Below are positions 42,499 through 51,335 of a DNA stretch of 64,000 nt, one piece after another. Source of the stretch: Micrococcales bacterium (GTDB taxonomy: Bacteria; Actinomycetota; Actinomycetes; Actinomycetales; Microbacteriaceae). A model generated the notes under the pieces. That model saw only the letters and a program-made list of their open reading frames with translations, had not been told where the DNA came from and made no database searches. Both the position numbers and the translations under genes were made by a program. Within the stretch, counting starts at the first letter, position 1; every line of letters begins with the position of its first letter. The DNA is taken from assembly GCA_947452985.1 (NCBI GenBank), contig CANGEU010000001.1, positions 62,001-126,000 of the forward strand, read 5' to 3'.

Positions 42499-44196
42499 AT
42501 GCGAATAATCATTGCGGTTGCAATGTTCTTCCTTTCCACGGCACTAATCCTGGTGGGAATAGCTGAACGAACCATTTGGGCGCCTGAAGAAACTAAGGCC
42601 ATGGCAATCACTATTGATGCCGCTAGACCTTTGGTTATCGTTCCAAACTCAATCCTGAAACTTCACTCTGGTACGCCGGTGATCAAAGCTTCTGGAACTG
42701 GCAAGGTCTTTGTTGCTTCGGGTCGGGAATCTGATCTTCGTGCTTGGGTCGCTGGCGCTTCAAAGACTGAAATTGGCGTTGATGCCAAAACCAAAAAGCT
42801 GAACTTTATTTCTCAAGACGGTGTTGAGGCGTCGGCTGACCCAACCGGTTCGGATTTGTGGCGAACCGAACGCACCGGCGTTGCCAAGGTATCGGCCAAG
42901 GTGGACGCCTCTTCTGAGGCTGCGGTCTTGCTAGCTAGTGACGGTTTGTCGGCAGCTCCTTCCAAGCTCACCATTGAGTGGCAGCGCAACTACGACCTAA
43001 CGCCCTCAAACATTTTCCTTTACTCCGGAGAAGCGATGTTGCTGCTCACTCTGGTCGGCAATATTTTCATTTTTAGAAGCATCCGTGCTTCTCGTCGTCC
43101 TCGTCGCAAATTGCCTCGCGCACCTCACGGTCCTCGTTCACGTCCGAAACGTCGTGAATCTTCGATTCCAAAACGCGGACGCCGGGTAGCCGGTCGAAAC
43201 TATGCCTGGCTGCCAGCTTCCCTAGTTGTGGTTGGTCTAGTTTCCGGTTGCGCTCCAGCATCTACCGCTGTGGCACCGAAGACCGATTCAAAAACTACGA
43301 CGGTTTCCAAGCCGGCTGCGTTGCAACTTGGACAGATTCGCCGAATTGTTACGTCGGTAGCCACTATTGCCAAGGGTGCCGATACTTCGCACAACAGTGC
43401 TCAGTTGCTTCCAAGATTCTTCGGTCCGGCACTGGAAATGCGCGAGGCTGCCTACAGCCTGATCAAGCGTTCCAGCAAAGCTCCTGCGGTTGAGACCATC
43501 TACTCGTCACCGTTGACCTTGAGTCTTCCCGCTGCAACCGATGCTTGGCCAAGGACTCTGATGGTGGTCACCGGCGTTAGCAAAAAGCGCCTTCCAACTC
43601 TTTTGGTTCTTCGCCAAATGACTCCGCGCCTGCAGTATCAGGTTTGGTACACCACCACTTTAGTTTCTGGTGTGAAACTACCTGAGGTTCCAGCCGTTGA
43701 GGTAGGAGCCGTTCCGGTTGACAAGGATTCGGCGTACCTTGCCGAGACTCCGCTAAACCTCACCACCATCTATGGCGAAGTTATCAACCAGGGCTCTGAG
43801 TCGACTTCGTTTGGAAAATTCGCGCTCACCGGCGACAGCTTCTACACGCAGATTTCGAAAATCCAGCAAGACCAAATCAAGTCGCTGACCAAGGCCAAGT
43901 TGAAGTACGAACACATCTTGGCAAACGACGAACCGCTGGCGCTCGCTACGGCAGATGGCGGCGCGCTGGTAGCGATTTACATGAAAGACATCACCACGAT
44001 TAAGCCGACCAAGCGAAACTCGGGCATCACCGTGAACGCTCTAGAGCAGGTGGCCCTTGGTGCAAAGGGTTCAATCAAGGGTGTCGTTTCCACCTATGGC
44101 GACATGCTTTTGTTTTACGTGCCATCCGTTGGTCAAACTTCAAAGATCAAGCTGCTCGGCTGGCAGGCGGGTCTTCTGAGAGTGAAGTCGCTCTAA
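42499..44196 (+). CDS. Large membrane protein with internal lipobox, unknown function
   Basis: A 565-aa protein I cannot assign. From ATG 42499 it has a first membrane segment (3-20), an exported domain (about 30-165), a second membrane segment (about 178-195), a highly basic linker (about 196-232; many Arg/Lys/Pro), a third hydrophobic stretch (about 238-250) ending in the lipobox-like LVSGC (Cys251), and a second exported domain rich in Thr, Ser and Val. The second half looks like a lipoprotein joined to a membrane protein. The frame is open 69 bp further upstream but MRIIIAVAMFFLST is the natural start. It is followed directly by the YbbN-like gene with a one-base overlap. Confidence 0.75.
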   Translation: MRIIIAVAMFFLSTALILVGIAERTIWAPEETKAMAITIDAARPLVIVPNSILKLHSGTPVIKASGTGKVFVASGRESDLRAWVAGASKTEIGVDAKTKKLNFISQDGVEASADPTGSDLWRTERTGVAKVSAKVDASSEAAVLLASDGLSAAPSKLTIEWQRNYDLTPSNIFLYSGEAMLLLTLVGNIFIFRSIRASRRPRRKLPRAPHGPRSRPKRRESSIPKRGRRVAGRNYAWLPASLVVVGLVSGCAPASTAVAPKTDSKTTTVSKPAALQLGQIRRIVTSVATIAKGADTSHNSAQLLPRFFGPALEMREAAYSLIKRSSKAPAVETIYSSPLTLSLPAATDAWPRTLMVVTGVSKKRLPTLLVLRQMTPRLQYQVWYTTTLVSGVKLPEVPAVEVGAVPVDKDSAYLAETPLNLTTIYGEVINQGSESTSFGKFALTGDSFYTQISKIQQDQIKSLTKAKLKYEHILANDEPLALATADGGALVAIYMKDITTIKPTKRNSGITVNALEQVALGAKGSIKGVVSTYGDMLLFYVPSVGQTSKIKLLGWQAGLLRVKSL

Positions 44197-45050
44197 TGTC
44201 GTTAACCGGTGGAATGGATCTTTCAAAATTGAAGGCGCCCGCATCGTCGCAGGTCACCACTTTGAAGGTTCCAAGTTTTGTAACGCAGGTAACCGAAAGT
44301 ACTTTGCCGTCTTTGGTAAAGGTTTCTGGAACCGTGCCGGTAATACTCGAGTTTTTTGCCGAAACGCCAGACGCAGCTTTAGAGCAGGTGGTGCGCGCTA
44401 AAGGCGGCAAGTTGATGTTGGCCAGGGTCAATGCCACCACCGATGTTCGAGTGGCTCAGGCTTTCGGAGTCAAAAGCAGCCCTTCTATTTTTGCTCTGGT
44501 CAAAGGTCAGCCGGTTCCGGTTGCTGAAGGCCCACTAACGGAAAACCAGTATCTAGCCATCGCCGACCAACTGATTGCTGGAGCGGCGGCACAGGGCGTT
44601 GCTGGCCAGCTAGTTGAGGGTGACGTTGCCGATGTGGTGCCTGAACTTCCAAAGCCTCTGCAGGAGGCTCTAGAGCTCGTAGACAGCGGGGAAGTGGATA
44701 AGGCTTTCGAGCTTCTAACCAAATTGAAGGCAGAAAACCCAAAGGACGCACCGACCTCGGCGCTTTTGGCGCAGGTCAACCTCATGAAGCGCACCATGGA
44801 TTGCGATCACGAAGCAATTCTCGCTAGCCAGCCAAGTACCTTCGAGGAGGCTATTCTCCTGGCCGATGTTTTGATCGCCATTGGCGATTTCCCATCCGGC
44901 TTCGAAATCATGCTCTCGCTATACCCTCAGGTTCAGCCTGAAAACAAGGAAATCGTCAAATCCCGCATGCTTGAGTATTTCGAAATTGGTGGTCCGAACG
45001 ACGAGAGTGTTAAGTCGGCTAGAGCCCGACTAGCTACTTTGCTTTACTAG
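44196..45050 (+). CDS. YbbN/CnoX-like thioredoxin-fold TPR protein
   Basis: A 284-aa protein with an N-terminal thioredoxin fold (about 30-125) and a C-terminal helical TPR-like region (about 150-284), the layout of YbbN/CnoX holdases. The usual CxxC site is replaced (FFAETPDAAL), so it should lack redox activity, as in several actinobacterial homologues. SSPSIFALVKGQPV provides the cis-Pro region. Its end overlaps convergent glgB by 17 bp. Confidence 0.85.
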   Translation: MSLTGGMDLSKLKAPASSQVTTLKVPSFVTQVTESTLPSLVKVSGTVPVILEFFAETPDAALEQVVRAKGGKLMLARVNATTDVRVAQAFGVKSSPSIFALVKGQPVPVAEGPLTENQYLAIADQLIAGAAAQGVAGQLVEGDVADVVPELPKPLQEALELVDSGEVDKAFELLTKLKAENPKDAPTSALLAQVNLMKRTMDCDHEAILASQPSTFEEAILLADVLIAIGDFPSGFEIMLSLYPQVQPENKEIVKSRMLEYFEIGGPNDESVKSARARLATLLY

Positions 45051-47202
45051 GTTTCAGCCAAATCGCGCCGAGCGGCGGGACTTGCACGCTTGCCGAGAAT
45101 GGCTGCCCGTGAGTACCGTCGCCTGCCGCCTCGACTCGACCCAGGTTGCCAACTCCCGATCCGCCAAAGATTTCCGAATCGGTGTTGAGGATTTCTTCCC
45201 AAACGCCCTTCTTCGGTAGTCCGAGTTTGAAGTCAAAGTGCGGGTTGCCAGCAAAGTTGATTACGCAGGCAATCGGGTTGCCCTTCGAGTCGTAGCGAAT
45301 GAAGGTGAGAACGTTTTGTGCAGCGTTCCCGCCGTCAACCCACTGGAAACCGCCGTGTTCGTGGTCTTGCTCCCACATGGCCGGGTTTTCGAGGTAGAGG
45401 CGGTTGAGTTCGCTAACCAGCTTTTGCAGCTTCTGGTGTGGCTCCTGGCCCAAAATCCACCAATCCAGCCCGAGCTCCTGGTTCCATTCGCCAAGTTGCC
45501 CAAACTCACTTCCCATGAATAGCAGCTGCTTGCCGGGGTGCGACCACATGAAGGCTAGGTAGGCTCGAACGTTTGCCAGCTGCTGCCAGCGATCGCCAGG
45601 CATCTTGGCCAGTAGTGAACCTTTACCGTGAACAACTTCGTCGTGACTAATCGGCAAGATGAACTTTTCGTCATAGGCGTAGAGCATCGAGAACGTGATT
45701 TCACCGTGGTGGTGTGAACGATACATCGGGTCTTTTTCGATGTACTTCAGGCTGTCATTCATCCAACCCATGTTCCATTTGAAGCCGTAACCAAGCCCGC
45801 CGCCGTCGGTTGGAGCCGAAACGCCACCCCAGCTAGTTGATTCTTCGGCAATCATCATGATGCCTGGGTTGCGTCGGTAAGCTGTAGCATTCGCTTCCTG
45901 CATAAAGGCAATGGCGTCCAGGTTTTCACGTCCGCCGTGAATGTTCGGAAGCCAGTCATTTCCCTCGCGGGAGTAGTCCAAATAGAGCATGGACGCAACA
46001 GCGTCTACGCGTAGGCCATCGATGTGGAATTCTTCCAACCAGTAGAGCGCATTGGCGACCAGGAAGTTTCGAACCTCGGTGCGGCCGAAGTCGAAGATGT
46101 AGGTTCCCCAGTCGGGGTGTTCGCCTCGGCGAGGGTCGGCGTGCTCGTAAAGGGGTTCGCCATCGAAGCGACCGAGCGCCCAAACGTCTTTCGGGAAATG
46201 GGCTGGAACCCAGTCCAGAATCACTCCGATGCCGGCTTGGTGTAGTCGGTCGATTAGGTAACGCAGGTCGTCTGGGTTTCCAAATCGCGAAGTTGGCGCG
46301 TAGTAGCCGGTGACCTGATAACCCCAAGATGGAGCGTATGGGTGCTCCATGATCGGCATGAACTCAACGTGGGTGAAGCCAAGTTCTAATACATAGGCAA
46401 TTAGTTCATCGGCAAGGCTGCGGTAGTCCAAGCCCTGGCGCCAAGAACCAACGTGGAGTTCGTAAATGCTCATCGGCGACTTCAGTGCGTCGCGCTTAGC
46501 CCGAGCAGTGAGCCAGCTCTTGTCTTTCCACTTGTAGCTACTCTCGGTAACTACCGATGCGGTGTTTGGGGGAGTCTCGGCAAATTTGGCTAGCGGGTCA
46601 ATCTTGCTAATCCAGTCGCCGCCCTTAGTAAGTATCTCGAACTTGTACTTCGTGCCAGCGCCTACGCCTGGAATGTAAAGTTCCCAAACGCCGCTTGAAC
46701 CCATTACTCGCATGGCATGGGTTACGCCGTTCCAGCCATTGAATTCACCGATGACGCGAACCGCCTGGGCGTTCGGAGCCCAAACTGCAAACGCGGTGCC
46801 ATCACCTTTAATGTTTGCGCCAAGGGCCTTCCAGAGTTCCTCGTGGCGACCTTCCTTGATGAGGTGCAGGTCCAGTTCGCCAACGGTTGGTAGGTGATGG
46901 TATGGGTCATCGCCAAGCCATTCGCCTTCGGCGTAGATTGCGTGAATCGTGTAGCTCGGAAGCGCCTTGCTAGCTAAGGCGCCCTCGAAGATGCCGTTAA
47001 AGGAGTGGGTCAGTTCAACTTTGTTTTTACCGATTATCGCGGTCACTGATGTTGCCAGCGGGCGAAGCGCGCGAATTACCCAGCCGCCATCAATCGGGTG
47101 AACACCAAGTACCGAGTGTGGGTCGTGGTGGCGTCCGTTACTCACCTTGTCGAGCAGGTCGTGGTCGAGAATCGGAAGTTCCATTGAGTCTGGCTTGGCC
47201 AT
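45034..47202 (-). CDS. glgB: 1,4-alpha-glucan branching enzyme
   Basis: A 722-aa GH13 enzyme that introduces alpha-1,6 branches in glycogen. It has N-terminal CBM48-like domains (about 15-210, including FAVWAPNAQAVRVIGEFN), the catalytic barrel with the nucleophile Asp in DGLRVDAVASM, the acid/base Glu in IAEEST and SHDEVVHGKGSLL, and a C-terminal beta domain. It starts 1 bp after glgE and is the last gene of glgX-glgE-glgB. Branching of GlgE-made linear maltosyl chains is the standard partnership. Confidence 0.96.
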   Translation of the reverse strand: MAKPDSMELPILDHDLLDKVSNGRHHDPHSVLGVHPIDGGWVIRALRPLATSVTAIIGKNKVELTHSFNGIFEGALASKALPSYTIHAIYAEGEWLGDDPYHHLPTVGELDLHLIKEGRHEELWKALGANIKGDGTAFAVWAPNAQAVRVIGEFNGWNGVTHAMRVMGSSGVWELYIPGVGAGTKYKFEILTKGGDWISKIDPLAKFAETPPNTASVVTESSYKWKDKSWLTARAKRDALKSPMSIYELHVGSWRQGLDYRSLADELIAYVLELGFTHVEFMPIMEHPYAPSWGYQVTGYYAPTSRFGNPDDLRYLIDRLHQAGIGVILDWVPAHFPKDVWALGRFDGEPLYEHADPRRGEHPDWGTYIFDFGRTEVRNFLVANALYWLEEFHIDGLRVDAVASMLYLDYSREGNDWLPNIHGGRENLDAIAFMQEANATAYRRNPGIMMIAEESTSWGGVSAPTDGGGLGYGFKWNMGWMNDSLKYIEKDPMYRSHHHGEITFSMLYAYDEKFILPISHDEVVHGKGSLLAKMPGDRWQQLANVRAYLAFMWSHPGKQLLFMGSEFGQLGEWNQELGLDWWILGQEPHQKLQKLVSELNRLYLENPAMWEQDHEHGGFQWVDGGNAAQNVLTFIRYDSKGNPIACVINFAGNPHFDFKLGLPKKGVWEEILNTDSEIFGGSGVGNLGRVEAAGDGTHGQPFSASVQVPPLGAIWLKPSKAK

Positions 47203-47203
47203 G

Positions 47204-49225
47204 CTATTTCTCTCGATCTACTCGGAACACGATTGCCGGCTGAACCGAAGGGTCGATTCGCACGTAACTCTTGGCACTAATGTGTCGGCTGTCGCCGGTC
47301 ATTAGGTCGGTCACCTTGAAAGGTTGCTCGTAGCTGAGGTCTAGCTTCCAAAGATCCAGGCTGATGTCGCCTTCGCGAACATTGTTTGGGTCAACGTTTA
47401 CAACTACCACGATGGTGTCGGCTTTTCCGGTTGGGGAATGTTCGGCACTGAGGTGCTTGCTGAACACAAAGATCGCGTCGTCGGTGCTGCTGTGGGTCTC
47501 CAGGTTTCGAATTTGTCCGACCGCTGGATGTGCAGCGCGAATCGCATTGAGTGCGGTGATGTAGGGAGCAATCGTGGTTCCAGTTTTGTCGGCAGCAGCC
47601 CAGTCGCGCGGCTTGTATTCATATTTCTCAGAGTCAATGTGCTCATCGGCGCCAGGACGTGGTGTGGATTCCACAAGTTCATAACCGGCGTACATTCCCC
47701 AACTGCTTCCGCCGAGGGCTGCCAGTGCGGCTCGAATCTTGTGAGCGTTCTCTCCGCCGTAGGAGAGGTAAGGGGTCAGGATGTCTGGAGTGGAAACCCA
47801 GAAGTTTGGTCGGAAGAAAGCCGACGAAGAGTGGGCAACCTCGTTGAAGTATTGAGTCAATTCCTGCTTGGTGTTGCGCCAAGTGAAGTAGGTGTAGCTC
47901 TGTTGGAAACCAGCCTTACCAAGTGCGTGCATCATGGCTGGGCGAGTGAACGCTTCAGCTAGGAATACCACTTCAGGGAATTCGGCGTTTACCTCACCAA
48001 TTAGCCATTCCCAAAAATTCACCGGCTTAGTGTGTGGGTTGTCGACACGGAAAATCTTTACTCCACGAGAAATCCAAAGGCGAACCAAACGAAGAGCTTC
48101 CGCGTAAAAACCGTCACGGTCGTTATCGAAGTTGATTGGGTAAATGTCTTGGTACTTCTTTGGTGGGTTCTCGGCGTAGGCAACGGTTCCGTCAGCGCGA
48201 GTTGTAAACCATCCTTGGTGACTGTGAGCCCACGGGTGGTCTGGCGAAGCCTGCAAAGCAAAATCGAGTGCAATCTCGATTCCCAATGCATTGGCTTCCT
48301 TCACAAAGTTTTCGAAATCTTTGACGGTTCCCAAATCCGGGTGCACGGTATCGTGCCCGCCTGCTTCAGAACCAATTGCCCAAGGTGAGCCCGGATCCTG
48401 AGGCCCAGCCACCAAAGTATTGTTTGGGCCCTTGCGGTGAGCGTGACCGATTGGGTGAATCGGCGGCAGGTACAAAACTTCAAAGCCCATTGCGGCAACC
48501 GCCGGCAACCGCTTGGCAGCAGTTTTGAAGGTTCCAGATTTCCATTCGCCGGTCTTGGCGTTGAACTTGGCGCCTTCGCTGCGAGGGAAGAACTCGTACC
48601 AAGCGCCGGAGCCAGCAAGCTTGCGCTCGACCTGGATTGTGTAAGTTTCGCCGAGGGTTACCAGAGCCCGAATTGGCGCAGTGGTCAAGATTTCCTGAAC
48701 TTCGGCAGCCTCAGCAGCGTGCAAACGCTCTAGGTGGGTAAGTTTTGAATCGCTCAGCACCTCGGCGAGTTCAACCAGTCGCTGGGCGGAAGCAGCGGTG
48801 CGACCCTTTTCGCTGGCCGCGTTAGTGAATAGGCGAATACCCTCGAGCATCATCAGATCCTGGTCAATACCGGCGTCCAATTTCACTTCGGTGTTGTGGT
48901 GCCAGGTGCCGTATTCGTCGCTGAATGCCTGAATTTGGAAGGTCCAGGTGCCGATTGCGTCCACCAAAGCCTTGGCGTGCCAACTGTCGCTGCCAGGTGC
49001 GCCCTCGTTCATGCGAATGACCTTGGTTTTTCCAGCTGGTGAAGTCAGCAGAAGCTCAACACCCAGTGCATCGTGACCCTCGCGGTAAACCACCGCGGAA
49101 AATGGAATCATTTCCCCAACGAAACCCTTGGCCGGAAAACGACCATTTTCAACGACAGGGGACACCTGCTCAATTGGTAGACGACCAAAAGGCGAGTTAT
49201 GACGGTACTCGATTGTGTTGCTCAC
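47204..49225 (-). CDS. glgE: Maltose-1-phosphate maltosyltransferase GlgE
   Basis: A 673-aa GH13_3 enzyme that extends alpha-1,4-glucan from maltose-1-phosphate. The catalytic aspartate lies in KIFRVDNPHTKP, typical of GlgE, and the acid/base glutamate in FLAEAFTRP. The N-terminal domain begins FGRLPIEQVSPVVE. Length is normal. TreS/Pep2 (maltokinase) and GlgM, alternative sources of maltose-1-phosphate, are not in the window. It lies between glgX (20 bp upstream) and glgB (1 bp downstream). Confidence 0.95.
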   Translation of the reverse strand: MSNTIEYRHNSPFGRLPIEQVSPVVENGRFPAKGFVGEMIPFSAVVYREGHDALGVELLLTSPAGKTKVIRMNEGAPGSDSWHAKALVDAIGTWTFQIQAFSDEYGTWHHNTEVKLDAGIDQDLMMLEGIRLFTNAASEKGRTAASAQRLVELAEVLSDSKLTHLERLHAAEAAEVQEILTTAPIRALVTLGETYTIQVERKLAGSGAWYEFFPRSEGAKFNAKTGEWKSGTFKTAAKRLPAVAAMGFEVLYLPPIHPIGHAHRKGPNNTLVAGPQDPGSPWAIGSEAGGHDTVHPDLGTVKDFENFVKEANALGIEIALDFALQASPDHPWAHSHQGWFTTRADGTVAYAENPPKKYQDIYPINFDNDRDGFYAEALRLVRLWISRGVKIFRVDNPHTKPVNFWEWLIGEVNAEFPEVVFLAEAFTRPAMMHALGKAGFQQSYTYFTWRNTKQELTQYFNEVAHSSSAFFRPNFWVSTPDILTPYLSYGGENAHKIRAALAALGGSSWGMYAGYELVESTPRPGADEHIDSEKYEYKPRDWAAADKTGTTIAPYITALNAIRAAHPAVGQIRNLETHSSTDDAIFVFSKHLSAEHSPTGKADTIVVVVNVDPNNVREGDISLDLWKLDLSYEQPFKVTDLMTGDSRHISAKSYVRIDPSVQPAIVFRVDREK

Positions 49226-49245
49226 ACTACAAACTTAGGCGTTTT

Positions 49246-51303
49246 TTACGATGCGACGGCACGGAAAAGCAGCACTGAACATTCCGAAACCGCAACATTC
49301 TTGCCAGCTTTGAACGCTGTGGTGTGAACGTTTGGCACTTCGTCGGCGCTGTTCCAAAGCAGCTCATAACTGGAAACGGTTTCCCATTCGGGCAGGGTTA
49401 GCTCCAAAGCCTCTTCAGATCCGTTGATAACCAGCAGCGTTAGGTTCTGTTTACCTTGCTCGTCCAAGTTTTCATTCAGCCGCTGAATAACTCGGGTCTC
49501 CGACGAATTCCACTGGTCCTCAGCCATCAAACCGCCATCGACGTTGTACCAGCGAATTAGGTCGCTACCGAATTCCGCCTTTTCAAAGTTGCCAAAATTC
49601 ACCGGACGTAAGCTAGCGTTCTCGGCGCGCAATTGAGTCAGATAAGCAAACGTGGTTTCTAGGTTTGATTCGAATTCGGAAAGCTCCCACTTCACCCAAC
49701 TGAGCACGTTGTCTTGGCAGTAGGCGTTGTTGTTGCCCTGTTGCGTCTTGGCGCGCTCGTCGCCCGCGGTGACCATTGGGATACCAGAAGAGAACAGGAG
49801 AGTGGCGAGCAAATTGCGCATTACCTTGTGGCGCTCAGCAAGAATGCTCTGGTCGGCAGGAAGCCCCTCGGCCCCAAAGTTGTATGAATAGTTGTTCGAG
49901 TTGCCGTCGCGGTTCGATTCACCATTCATGTTGTTGTGCTTCACGTTGTAACTAACCAGGTCGTGCAGAGTGAAGCCATCGTGCGCGGTAACAAAGTTCA
50001 CGGTGCCGAGAGTGTCGTTCTTCCCATCCACAATGTCTTTTGAGCCTGCCAGACGGGTGGCCAACTCGGCAACACCGTTTCCGTAATGACCGCTGTTTCG
50101 GTGGTTCGCAATGTCGCTCAGCCAGAAGCGGCGAATGCTGTCGCGGTATCGGTCGTTCCATTCACTAAATTCGTCTGGGAAATTACCGGTTTGCCAGCCG
50201 CCGAGGCCAACATCCCAAGGTTCCACAATCAACTTCGAAGACGAAATAATCGGGTCTTCGATCATGCCGCGAAGAACCGGATGATTCGGGTCGTACTGGT
50301 TATTAGCGTCGCGAGCCAAAGTTGTCGCTAGGTCGAAACGGAACCCGTCGATCTGCATTTCTTCAATCCAGTAGCGCAGCGAGTCCAAGGTCAACTCAAC
50401 CACACGAGGATTCGAGAAGTTCAGCGAATTTCCGCAACCGGTGGTGTCGTGGTAATTGCCTTGCTCATCCACGCGGTAATAAGAAGCGTTGTCGATGCCA
50501 CGAAACGAGTGGGTCAGGCCGCGGTTGCCACCCTCAGCAGTGTGGTTGTAAACGACGTCCAAAATAACTTCGATTCCAGCTCGGTGCAATTCACGAATCA
50601 TGGTTTTGAACTCGCGCACGATTGCATCTGGTCCTGCGGCAATAGCCGAAGCGGTGGCGTAACGGTGGTGCGGAGTGAAGAAGTTGATGGTGTTGTAACC
50701 CCAGTAGTTGATGAGCCCCATGTTCATAAGGCGCGGCTCGGAGATAAACATCTGAACCGGTAGTAACTCAACTGCGGTGACACCAATCTTCTTGAGGTGC
50801 GAAATCGTCGACGAATGTGCCAGCGCGGCATAGGTTCCCCGAAGCTCATCCGGCAATTCCAGATTGCCGCGAGTAAGACCTCGGGCATGAGCTTCGTAAA
50901 TTACGGTCTGCGAAAGCGGGGTGTTCGGCTTTGTAACACCCTGCCAGTCGAAGCTGCGATCGATAACCACGTTGTGGAAATCTCTCGGGCCTTCGCGAAC
51001 CACACCGCGAGCGTAAGGGTCAATCAAATCAATTTCGGGGTTGAAGCCGTCTCTCAAAGAGTCTGGTCCTTCAACCTGAACCGTGTAGTGAACGCCGGTA
51101 ACAATCAGCGAACTGGACACTTCCCAAATGTCACCGTCCACTCGAGCACACGAAAGTACGGAAACTTCCGTCTTCGGATCTGCAGGATCAACAATGACGA
51201 AGCGAACCGCCGTAGCGTTCTCCGAATAAAGTCTGAAAGTTCCTCCGCCGTCATGCAAGGTCACGCCGAGCGTGGTCGACTGCAAAGTAACGGTTTCGGA
51301 CAT
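49246..51303 (-). CDS. glgX: Glycogen debranching enzyme GlgX
   Basis: A 685-aa isoamylase-type GH13_11 debranching enzyme. The CBM48 domain (about 10-110) precedes the catalytic barrel with DVVYNHTAEGG, nucleophile Asp in DGFRFDLATTLARD, and the acid/base Glu in LIVEPWDVG. It trims outer branches of glycogen for phosphorolysis. It is the promoter-proximal gene of the glgX-glgE-glgB operon. The ATG lacks an SD and has TAGGCT 7 nt upstream, compatible with a leaderless mRNA; it is divergent from the cysteine desulfurase gene by 32 bp. Confidence 0.94.
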   Translation of the reverse strand: MSETVTLQSTTLGVTLHDGGGTFRLYSENATAVRFVIVDPADPKTEVSVLSCARVDGDIWEVSSSLIVTGVHYTVQVEGPDSLRDGFNPEIDLIDPYARGVVREGPRDFHNVVIDRSFDWQGVTKPNTPLSQTVIYEAHARGLTRGNLELPDELRGTYAALAHSSTISHLKKIGVTAVELLPVQMFISEPRLMNMGLINYWGYNTINFFTPHHRYATASAIAAGPDAIVREFKTMIRELHRAGIEVILDVVYNHTAEGGNRGLTHSFRGIDNASYYRVDEQGNYHDTTGCGNSLNFSNPRVVELTLDSLRYWIEEMQIDGFRFDLATTLARDANNQYDPNHPVLRGMIEDPIISSSKLIVEPWDVGLGGWQTGNFPDEFSEWNDRYRDSIRRFWLSDIANHRNSGHYGNGVAELATRLAGSKDIVDGKNDTLGTVNFVTAHDGFTLHDLVSYNVKHNNMNGESNRDGNSNNYSYNFGAEGLPADQSILAERHKVMRNLLATLLFSSGIPMVTAGDERAKTQQGNNNAYCQDNVLSWVKWELSEFESNLETTFAYLTQLRAENASLRPVNFGNFEKAEFGSDLIRWYNVDGGLMAEDQWNSSETRVIQRLNENLDEQGKQNLTLLVINGSEEALELTLPEWETVSSYELLWNSADEVPNVHTTAFKAGKNVAVSECSVLLFRAVAS

Positions 51304-51335
51304 GAGGAAAAGCCTAGTAGCGATAGTGTTTTTTT
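51304..51335. promoter_or_regulatory. 32-bp bidirectional promoter between glgX and the cysteine desulfurase gene
   Basis: On the minus strand TAGGCT (51311-51316) is 7 nt before the glgX ATG. On the plus strand TAGTGT (51324-51329) is 6 nt before ATG 51336. Neither start has an SD. Both -35 regions would fall inside the opposite coding start, so the two promoters must share or compete for polymerase. Confidence 0.45.
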
